Part shown: piece by piece, positions 1 through 5,057 of the stretch
Numbering within the stretch: the first letter of the stretch is position 1
Layout of the letters: each line of letters begins with the position of its first letter
Assembly (NCBI GenBank): GCA_013329855.1
Contig: DUJI01000259.1
Location: forward strand, 381-9,034
Source: Thermoplasmata archaeon
GTDB lineage: Archaea > Thermoplasmatota > Thermoplasmata > RBG-16-68-12
DNA length: 8,654 nucleotides
Reading direction: 5' to 3'
Notes under the pieces: model-generated
Seen by the model: the letters and a program-made list of their open reading frames with translations, nothing else
Database searches by the model: none
Told to the model about the DNA's origin: nothing
Program-made: the position numbers and the translations under genes

Positions 1-296
1 GCGGTCGTCGTGCCGTCGCCGGCCTCCTCGTCCTGGGTCTTCGCGACCTCGACGAGCATCTTGGCGGCCGGGTGCTCGATGTCGATCTCCTTGAGGATCG
101 TCACGCCGTCGTTCGTGATGACGACGTCGCCCAGGCTGTCCACGAGCATCTTGTCCATGCCCCGCGGACCGAGGGTCGATCGCACGGCATCCGCGACGGC
201 CTTGGCGGCCGCGATGTTGTTGAACTGCGCTCCCTTCCCCCGCTCACGGCGGGTCCCTTCCTTCAAGACGAGGATTGGGGTACCTGCTGGCATCAT
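1..296 (-). CDS. ths: Thermosome (group II chaperonin) subunit, N-terminal part, cut by window edge
   Basis: ATP-dependent cytosolic protein-folding chaperonin of the TCP-1/cpn60 family, which assembles into a double-ring particle. The 98 codons present carry the family's N-terminal equatorial-domain signatures: [11 protein letters not shown] at residues 41-51, NDGVTIL at 62-68 and the ATP-binding GDGTTT at 93-98. The remaining four fifths or so, with the intermediate and apical domains, lie beyond base 1. The start is ATG at 296-294, because an in-frame TAG at 302-300 rules out anything earlier. A GGAGG at 311-307 lies 10 nt upstream; the next codon is also ATG, but it is farther from that site. 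The gene has its own TATA box at 359-368 and is read in the same direction as the gene ending at 424. Family identity is very secure. Which paralogue (alpha or beta) cannot be told from this part. Confidence 0.97.
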   Translation of the reverse strand, partial: MMPAGTPILVLKEGTRRERGKGAQFNNIAAAKAVADAVRSTLGPRGMDKMLVDSLGDVVITNDGVTILKEIDIEHPAAKMLVEVAKTQDEEAGDGTTT

Positions 297-319
297 GGTC
301 TACATGCCTCCGAAGCCCA

Positions 320-335
320 CCGGACTCCTGTCCGG
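320..335 (-). promoter_or_regulatory. Perfect stem-loop at the predicted 5' end of the thermosome mRNA
   Basis: CCGGAC, a 4-base spacer, then GTCCGG: a perfect 6-bp all-matched inverted repeat. The transcript is expected to start near base 337, about 27 nt downstream of the TATA centre, so the hairpin would form almost at the very 5' end of the leader, upstream of the GGAGG at 311-307. It could be an mRNA 5' stem-loop (stability or temperature response) or a DNA operator overlapping the transcription start. The sequence alone does not separate these, and no known regulator motif is recognised. Confidence 0.45.
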
Positions 336-358
336 GGCTCCAGTCTATGTTGGGACTT

Positions 359-375
359 CTATATAAGCATTCCTT
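359..375 (-). promoter_or_regulatory. TATA box and BRE-like element of the thermosome gene
   Basis: Read on the minus strand, AAGGAATG (375-368) is followed by CTTATATA (367-360). This matches the purine-rich BRE plus TATA arrangement bound by archaeal TFB and TBP. The TATA centre is about 27 nt from a predicted start near 337, giving a leader of about 41 nt with a ribosome-binding site. The good match fits a strongly expressed chaperonin gene. Confidence 0.75.
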
Positions 376-423
376 AGGGCACGATCTTCGAGGACTGGTC
401 GGCGACGGTGTCCGAGGGACATC

Positions 424-1029
424 CTAGGGAGCCACCGAGTTCGCAATCGCCACCATGTCTGCCTGGGGAAACGGAGAGACGATCGCGTAGTGGATCCCCA
501 AAGCCCACCAGTGCAGCTGGTTTCCTGCCGAGAAGCCTGGGTTCCCGTTAATCGTCACCTTCGTAGCGGCCTGCTCCTTTACCACGGCCTCAATAATCGG
601 CCCGGGGTCGGTGGCGGGCTCGTGGGTTTCTACAATGAAAAAGCCACCCGCACCAAGCAAATCGGCCATGGTCGTATTGTCGTCAAAGGGCACAGAGGAA
701 TAGATCAGATAAACAAGGCCACCCATCGGATAGGAAGGGTCAACCCTTACAGCGGTGTGGGCGAAGGCACGTGGAAGGTATGTCGGAACGCCGATCTGGA
801 ACGAGACCATACTCCGGGCGGTGTCAAGCGAGACGAACGTGCCGGGGAACGGGATGCTCAGGTTCCCCGTTCCTTGCGACGTAGAAGGCGGCTGAGCGGG
901 TTGTCCGAAAAGCACAAACGCGCCGATGAGCGCGGTGAACATGATCAAGGCGAGAAGCCCTTTCAGGGTATCCGGAGCGCTAGACCTACGGTCTCCTCGC
1001 CTGCGCGCATTTCGAGCCGGATGTCGCAT
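424..1029 (-). CDS. Membrane-anchored protein with DUF4367-like extracytoplasmic domain
   Basis: A protein of 201 residues. A very basic N-terminus (residues 1-19) precedes one hydrophobic helix at about 22-42, then a Pro/Ser/Thr/Gln-rich linker (43-57) and an outer domain. The basic tail predicts the N-terminus inside and the domain outside. The domain has a pattern I associate with DUF4367-type anti-sigma or lipoprotein-like domains: 'FQIGVPTYLP' near 77-86, and a C-terminal 'W-x-x-G-x-x-Y' stretch followed by 'IANSVAP'. This assignment is from memory of the pattern and is tentative. The start chosen is ATG at 1029, with GGGGG at 1044-1040 ten nt upstream. An in-frame GTG at 1059 would add ten residues and overlap the previous gene by 16 bp. 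It is co-directional with the secreted-protein gene 14 bp upstream and shares its lower G+C. No catalytic motif is seen. Confidence 0.7.
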   Translation of the reverse strand: MRHPARNARRRGDRRSSAPDTLKGLLALIMFTALIGAFVLFGQPAQPPSTSQGTGNLSIPFPGTFVSLDTARSMVSFQIGVPTYLPRAFAHTAVRVDPSYPMGGLVYLIYSSVPFDDNTTMADLLGAGGFFIVETHEPATDPGPIIEAVVKEQAATKVTINGNPGFSAGNQLHWWALGIHYAIVSPFPQADMVAIANSVAP

Positions 1030-1043
1030 AGTCCGCTTGCCCC

Positions 1044-1718
1044 CTACGGATGCGTCCACGACGCCGTCTTGAATTCCTTGCTGCTGATTGGGGTGACGTA
1101 GTACGGATAGTCTTGGTACGTGGAGAGTGAAGCCCAGTCATACCAGTAAATGACGGTCCCGCCACGAATTCTCCCGTACTGCATCGACTTGAACCAACCG
1201 TTCATCTGATTCCCGTCGCCGTTTGCCTCTCCGACGGCATGCCCGTAGCCATAGCTGTAGCCGAAAGTGGTCGTCTTCACGAGACCGTTGTTGATGACGC
1301 CATTCCACTGTGAGGTCCCTGGGACATCGTAAATCTGGTAGGGATAGTCGGTTCCTGTGGATGGGAATCGATTTGTGATGGGAGTGCAACCGTACTGCCC
1401 GAATGCCTGTTGATCGGTGTACCAAGTGGGGAAGTACTGAAGGCCGCAGACGATGCCCCCGCCTTGATAGTAGCCAACTTCGAACCAGTCGCCATCGGGG
1501 AAGATGATTGCGATGAAGATTGCAGTAAAGTGGTTGACGTCCGAGGGGGTGTTGGCGTAGGTGGAAATCGAGCCGCTCACACCGTTACTCCAGTTGTTGT
1601 AGTAACCCCTAGCGTACCACCGCTCGCCTCCGGGAGCCGTGGCATATGCGGATGCGAGAACGAGGGCCATGGCCCCAAGGAAGATGACAGCATAAGAGAC
1701 ACGAACCAGCGTGGGCAC
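1044..1718 (-). CDS. Secreted aromatic- and glycine-rich protein of unknown function
   Basis: A protein of 224 residues. A hydrophobic signal segment (about 8-23) ends in a small-residue stretch, ASAYATA, that could be a signal peptidase site. The mature part is rich in Tyr, Trp, Gly, Asn and Thr and almost lacks predicted helices, as expected of an exported beta-sandwich protein. The two cysteines (91 and 111) are 20 residues apart and could form a disulfide. The order of a 'DWFEVGYY' strand, a loop-rich centre and a late 'GHAVGEANGDGN' segment reminds me of neprosin/eqolisin-type (G1-like) secreted beta-sandwiches, but I see no convincing catalytic pair, so no activity is assigned. The start is GTG at 1718, fixed by GGAGGG five nt upstream. 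It probably forms a unit with the membrane-anchored protein downstream. Confidence 0.75.
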   Translation of the reverse strand: MPTLVRVSYAVIFLGAMALVLASAYATAPGGERWYARGYYNNWSNGVSGSISTYANTPSDVNHFTAIFIAIIFPDGDWFEVGYYQGGGIVCGLQYFPTWYTDQQAFGQYGCTPITNRFPSTGTDYPYQIYDVPGTSQWNGVINNGLVKTTTFGYSYGYGHAVGEANGDGNQMNGWFKSMQYGRIRGGTVIYWYDWASLSTYQDYPYYVTPISSKEFKTASWTHP

Positions 1719-1723
1719 GCAAT

Positions 1724-1729
1724 CCCTCC
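1724..1729 (-). promoter_or_regulatory. Ribosome-binding site that fixes the GTG start at 1718
   Basis: GGAGGG read on the minus strand, five nt before GTG 1718-1716. Upstream in-frame sequence is not protein-like and the signal peptide begins right after this GTG, so this site settles the start. TATA candidates farther upstream on this strand (around 1754-1768 and 1771-1784) are A/T-rich but poor matches, and I do not call either one. Confidence 0.65.
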
Positions 1730-1799
1730 GAGAAAGGCGAATTCATCCCATTCCGATAAGAATACTGCTCATACTCTATGTACGTGTCAAGGTTAACGG

Positions 1800-1816
1800 T
1801 TGCACGAGGTGTGCAA
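1800..1816. repeat. Inverted repeat TTGCAC-N5-GTGCAA in divergent intergenic region
   Basis: Two perfect 6-base half-sites with a 5-base spacer (GAGGT), so the half-site centres are 11 bp apart, about one helical turn. This is the geometry of a site for a dimeric helix-turn-helix regulator. It lies between the divergent secreted-protein gene (start 1718) and phosphatase gene (start 1956), nearer the former. No regulator is encoded nearby and no known operator is recognised. Confidence 0.4.
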
Positions 1817-1922
1817 GAAGCCGACACTGGGACGGCGCGGGCGCCTGCCAACCGGCCCAGCCCACCGGTCGTCCATGGCGGCTCACTGGCCCTCATTCCG
1901 CGGAACCCATCCCATCCAATAG

Positions 1923-1930
1923 TTCTATTA
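1923..1930 (+). promoter_or_regulatory. Weak TATA box, probably giving a near-leaderless phosphatase-NAD kinase transcript
   Basis: TTCTATTA centred about 29 bases before the ATG at 1956. With the usual archaeal TATA-to-start distance of about 26-27 bases, the mRNA would begin within a few bases of the start codon. No Shine-Dalgarno-like sequence lies at usable distance before this ATG (the nearest AGGA is about 16 nt away), which fits a leaderless first gene. The TATA match is only moderate. Confidence 0.45.
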
Positions 1931-1955
1931 GGGGCCAGGAAGTAGCACCGCCCCA

Positions 1956-2723
1956 ATGGCGGAGCTCCTCGACGACTTGGCTCGGGCGGTCCAGCATGCC
2001 GTCGACACGCTCCGCGGGGACCCGGGTGAGATCCTGAGTCGAGGGGCCGATGGAGCGCCGAGCTCGCGCCGCGGTCGGGTCGCCGAGGCCGCCGTCCTTG
2101 AGCGCCTCAAGACGAGCGAGGCTCGTGTCGACGTCCTCAGCGAGGAAGCGGGTTTCATCCATCGCGGCGGCGAATGCCTGCTGGTTCTAGATCCTGTCGA
2201 CGGGACACATAATGCGCTTCGCGGCGTTCCCGCCTTCTCCGTGTCCCTCGCCCTCGGCCACGATCGCCTCTCTGGCATTGAGGAAGGGCTCGTGAGGGAC
2301 CTGGTCAGCGGGGCGACGTACCACGCAGCCAAGGGAGAAGGGGCCACGCTCAACGGCAAGCCCATCCGCGTAAAACCGTTCGACCCGAGGGACACGCTCT
2401 TCAGTGTCTATCTGGGCACGAACGCGGAGCCAGACTCCGCCCGCGTCGCCGGCAAGGCCCGGAGGGTCCGCAACCTCGGGGCCGCGTCCCTGGACCTCTG
2501 CCTCGTCGCGCGTGGCGCGGCGGACGTCTATTACATGCACAGCCGGGAGCAGCGTCTCAAGCTCCGCGCGTGCGACATCGCCGCGGGCACGCTCATCGTC
2601 CGCGAGGCCGGAGGGCTGGTCCTCGACCTTGCCGGACGCGACCTGGATATTCCCCTCACAACCGACGCGCACACGGACCTCGTGGCCGTCGGCGACCGCA
2701 AGGCCTGGGAGGCCATCCAATGA
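1956..2723 (+). CDS. Archaeal IMPase-fold phosphatase (NADP phosphatase / FBPase / IMPase family)
   Basis: Mg2+-dependent sugar-phosphate or NADP phosphatase of the inositol monophosphatase superfamily, 255 residues as usual for archaeal members. Visible motifs are 'GADG' at 30-33, metal-binding SEEAG at 62-66, DPVDGT at 79-84 and CDIAAG at 206-211, which give the acidic ligands Glu63/Glu64, Asp79, Asp82 and Asp207. Two departures are seen: the usual Asp in the 'GADGTPT..iD..AE' stretch is Gly40, and the usual Trp before Asp207 is Cys206. Its stop overlaps the NAD kinase start as ATGA. Because MJ0917 of M. jannaschii fuses an IMPase-like NADP phosphatase to an NAD kinase, NADP(H) dephosphorylation is the favoured role. 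Fructose-1,6-bisphosphatase or inositol monophosphatase activity is equally compatible with the motifs. Confidence 0.9.
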   Translation: MAELLDDLARAVQHAVDTLRGDPGEILSRGADGAPSSRRGRVAEAAVLERLKTSEARVDVLSEEAGFIHRGGECLLVLDPVDGTHNALRGVPAFSVSLALGHDRLSGIEEGLVRDLVSGATYHAAKGEGATLNGKPIRVKPFDPRDTLFSVYLGTNAEPDSARVAGKARRVRNLGAASLDLCLVARGAADVYYMHSREQRLKLRACDIAAGTLIVREAGGLVLDLAGRDLDIPLTTDAHTDLVAVGDRKAWEAIQ

Positions 2724-3526
2724 AGTTCGGCATCACCGCGAACCCCCGCATCACAGACTCCCTCGACGCGACCCAGCGCATCCTGCGCTTCCTCGAGCCC
2801 AAGCACGAGGTCGCGCTGGAGACGGAGATTGCCAAGGACCTCGGCCGCAAGGGCGTGCCGCTGGCCCACATGAAGCCCGACGTGGTCCTCGCGATCGGCG
2901 GCGACGGAACCATCCTCCGCGCCCTCCAGCTGACGGACGCGCCCATCCTCGGCATCAACTCCGGATCCCTCGGCTTCCTCGCAGAGGTGTACGCGAAGGA
3001 GGTGGAGACCTTCCTGGGCCGCGTGGTGCGGAAGGATTACAAGACGGAGGACCGGCTGCGCCTCAAGGTCACCGTGGACGGCAAGCGGCTCTTCGACTGC
3101 CTGAACGAGGCCGTCGTCCACACGGCCCACGTCGCGAAAATCCGCCACTTCGACGTCCATCTGGACGGCGAGGCTGTGACCCAGGTCCGCGCGGACGCCG
3201 TCATCCTGGCGACGCCCACGGGATCCACGTCCTACTCCATGTCCGTCGGCGGGCCTATCGTGGACCCGCGTGTGGACGCGATCATCCTCACGGCCATCGC
3301 GCCGTTCAAACCTTCCTGCCGGCCCCACGTCTTCCCGGCGGCGAGCCAAGTCTCCGTGAGGCTCGTGAAGCCCCGGGAGTGCGTCCTAGTCATGGATGGT
3401 CAGCACGAGATGCCCCTCCAGGGGACCGAGGAGGTCATCGTCACCCGATCGGATCGCCCCGCGCGCTTCATCCGGTTCCGCGACGACTTCTACAAACGGT
3501 TCGAGGAGAAGATCTCCCGGCAGTGA
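2720..3526 (+). CDS. nadK: NAD kinase
   Basis: ATP (or polyphosphate)-dependent NAD+ 2'-phosphorylation to NADP+ in the cytoplasm. The protein has 268 residues, normal for archaeal and bacterial NAD kinases. Family motifs in order are GGDGT at 60-64 with the catalytic Asp62, 'NE' at 129-130, TPTGSTSYS at 166-174, GGPIVDP at 177-183 and DGQ at 226-228. An open frame continues about 50 codons upstream, but that part overlaps the phosphatase and does not resemble the family. The start is ATG at 2720, where MKFGITANPR begins the first strand of the Rossmann-like fold and GGGAGG lies seven nt upstream. The ATGA overlap with the phosphatase implies coupled translation. A JAMM protease gene follows after 6 bp. 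Confidence 0.96.
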   Translation: MKFGITANPRITDSLDATQRILRFLEPKHEVALETEIAKDLGRKGVPLAHMKPDVVLAIGGDGTILRALQLTDAPILGINSGSLGFLAEVYAKEVETFLGRVVRKDYKTEDRLRLKVTVDGKRLFDCLNEAVVHTAHVAKIRHFDVHLDGEAVTQVRADAVILATPTGSTSYSMSVGGPIVDPRVDAIILTAIAPFKPSCRPHVFPAASQVSVRLVKPRECVLVMDGQHEMPLQGTEEVIVTRSDRPARFIRFRDDFYKRFEEKISRQ

Positions 3527-3532
3527 GGATGC

Positions 3533-3910
3533 ATGGCGAAGCGACCCGAGGCGATTACCCGGAAGCTGCTCCGGATGATCCTCGAGGCGTCGCGGGACAT
3601 GTACCCCAACGAGTTCGGCGCGTTCCTGCGGGCCGAGGAGGGCGTCCTCGTGGAGCTCGTGATGATCCCGGGAACGGTCATGGGCCGGAGGCACGCCATC
3701 TTCCAGACGTGGTTGCTGCCCCCGAACATGAACGTCGTCGGCACCGTCCACTCCCACCCGAGCGGGAACTTCCATCCATCCGACGAGGACCGGAACCTGT
3801 TCAGCAACTTCAGCGGGCTCCACATCATCACGGGCTACCCCTACACGGAGGCCACGTGGGCCGCGTGGACGAACAAGGGGGAGCAGGTCCCGCTCAGGGT
3901 CGAGCCGTAG
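3533..3910 (+). CDS. JAMM/MPN+ zinc metalloprotease (Mov34/RPN11-like)
   Basis: Predicted zinc isopeptidase of 125 residues consisting of one MPN+ domain. The JAMM motif is complete: Glu27 (NEFGAFL), then H-x-H-x7-S-x2-D made by His73, His75, Ser83 and Asp86 within HSHPSGNFHPSDED. All metal ligands and the catalytic Glu are therefore present. Characterised archaeal relatives such as Haloferax HvJAMM1 cleave ubiquitin-like SAMP proteins from conjugates, so removal of a SAMP/Urm1-like modifier or C-terminal processing of a sulfur carrier is the likely role. No such modifier or E1-like gene is in the window. The start is ATG 3533, 6 bp after the NAD kinase stop, with TGAGG overlapping that stop codon. 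Its 3' end overlaps the convergent glycosyltransferase by 17 bp. Confidence 0.93.
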   Translation: MAKRPEAITRKLLRMILEASRDMYPNEFGAFLRAEEGVLVELVMIPGTVMGRRHAIFQTWLLPPNMNVVGTVHSHPSGNFHPSDEDRNLFSNFSGLHIITGYPYTEATWAAWTNKGEQVPLRVEP

Positions 3911-5045
3911 CCTGACGGCGGGCCACGACGTCCCGGTACACCTGGAGGACCTGGTCCGTCACGGCCTCCGTGGTGAACGAGGCGAGGACCTTCTCCCGTC
4001 CGCGCCGTCCCATCTCCTCCCGCAGGGCCGGATCCTCGAGGAGGCGGCGGATCTTCTCCGCCAAGTCCTGCGGGTTCACCGGGTCCGCCAGGAGGCCCTC
4101 TACGCCGTCCTCGATCACCTCGCGCACCCCGGGGATGTCCGCGACGACCACGGGCTTGCCCGTGGCCATGGCCTCGAGGGCCACGATCCCGAAGGCCTCG
4201 AGCCGGGAGACGCTGGGGAGGACGAAGATGTCACAGGCCGCGTACACCTTGGGGAGGTTCTCCTGGGAGATGCGACCCAGGAAGCGGATCCGGTCCTCCA
4301 CGCCGAGACGATCCGCGAAGCGCTCCATGGACTCCAGATGGGTGCCCTCGCCCGCGACGAGGAACTGGACGCCGGGCAGATAGCGGGAGGCCTCGATGAA
4401 GTGCTCCACGCCCTTGTGGGCGACGATCCGTCCGACCAGGAGGACCACGGGGCGGTCCGGGGGGATTTTGAGCTTCTGCCGCACGGCCATCCCATCGATG
4501 CCCGGGTCGAACCGGTGGACGTCCACCGCGTTCGGGATGACAACGGGGCTGTGCCGCCAGACGGCGCGGCTCGTCGCGGCGTACGTCCGCGTGGTCACGA
4601 TGACTTGCCGGGCACGGCGCAGCGTGGACTCGCCCAGGCTCCGCCGGTACACGGTCTCGATCAGCGAGCCCACGGGCGACGGGATCTCCACGTCGCAGTG
4701 GTAGGTCAGGACCAAGGGCACGCCCCGGGCCTCGCAGGCGTCCGCGGCATAGTGCGCGCTGAGCGGCGGCGGCAGGTGGGCATGGACCACGTCCGCAGGC
4801 AGGCCGCGCAGGGCGCCCCGGATCCGCGGCGCGATGGGCGTGCGCATGACGACCATGCGCGGCTTCACGCGGATGACGTCGAAGCCGTCCAGGCTCTCGC
4901 GCTCGGGCGCGGAGGACGTGTGCCGCGTCGTGACCACGGTCACGTCGTGCCCGCGGGCCGCGAGCTCGCGGGAGAGACTCTGCACATGGCTCTCCACGCC
5001 GCCGAGGTGGGGGTAGAACCACGGGGCGACCTGGACGATGCGCAG
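3894..5045 (-). CDS. GT4-family glycosyltransferase, apparent CTG start
   Basis: Retaining GT-B fold glycosyltransferase, 383 residues with the start used here. It transfers sugar from a nucleotide donor, probably to a lipid-linked or surface glycan at the membrane. N-terminal acceptor domain: RIVQVAPWFYPHLGGVESH, with the conserved glycine loop. C-terminal donor domain: GRIVAHKG near 205-212 (Arg and Lys contact the donor phosphates) and the E-x7-E motif EAFGIVALE at 283-291. The first in-frame ATG or GTG is the GTG at 4997, which would remove the first beta strand and half of the glycine loop. Extending upstream restores the family N-terminus, but the only plausible initiator before the in-frame TGA at 5057 is CTG at 5045. 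It is the last gene of the glmM-glmU operon, so a UDP-GlcNAc-type donor is a reasonable guess, not a demonstrated one. Confidence 0.9.
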   Translation of the reverse strand: MRIVQVAPWFYPHLGGVESHVQSLSRELAARGHDVTVVTTRHTSSAPERESLDGFDVIRVKPRMVVMRTPIAPRIRGALRGLPADVVHAHLPPPLSAHYAADACEARGVPLVLTYHCDVEIPSPVGSLIETVYRRSLGESTLRRARQVIVTTRTYAATSRAVWRHSPVVIPNAVDVHRFDPGIDGMAVRQKLKIPPDRPVVLLVGRIVAHKGVEHFIEASRYLPGVQFLVAGEGTHLESMERFADRLGVEDRIRFLGRISQENLPKVYAACDIFVLPSVSRLEAFGIVALEAMATGKPVVVADIPGVREVIEDGVEGLLADPVNPQDLAEKIRRLLEDPALREEMGRRGREKVLASFTTEAVTDQVLQVYRDVVARRQATARP

Positions 5046-5057
5046 GGGCCCACCTCA
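5043..5057 (-). promoter_or_regulatory. TGA/GAGGTGG/CTG junction: stop, ribosome-binding site and non-AUG start
   Basis: Read on the minus strand, the TGA stop of the nucleotidylyltransferase (5057-5055) is part of GAGGTGG (5056-5050), a good Shine-Dalgarno sequence. Four bases later comes CTG at 5045-5043, which opens the conserved N-terminus of the glycosyltransferase. Stop and CTG are in the same frame, with three codons (GGT GGG CCC) between them. The placement suggests that terminating ribosomes reinitiate at CTG. Confidence 0.6.

Noticed and set aside
490..1101. Plus-strand open frame opposite the membrane-anchored protein
   Set aside because: It has no recognisable domain and is Arg-rich. 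The minus-strand reading has a clear membrane helix and domain pattern.
1609..1956. Minus-strand open frame crossing the intergenic region into the secreted-protein gene
   Set aside because: It is in a different frame from the signal peptide, lacks a ribosome-binding site, and its composition is not protein-like.
2570..2719. N-terminal extension of NAD kinase
   Set aside because: This stretch is open only because it overlaps the phosphatase gene in another frame. The family N-terminus begins at ATG 2720 with its own Shine-Dalgarno sequence.
2404..3915. Open frame of 503 codons on the plus strand
   Set aside because: It covers the NAD kinase and JAMM genes in another frame, with Arg/Pro-rich low-complexity translation. 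It is a shadow of genes with intact catalytic motifs.
5055..5057. TGA as selenocysteine or programmed readthrough codon
   Set aside because: The beta-helix of the nucleotidylyltransferase is complete at this stop, no selenoprotein element is evident, and a ribosome-binding site plus CTG gives a simpler explanation. It is kept only as a test in the findings.
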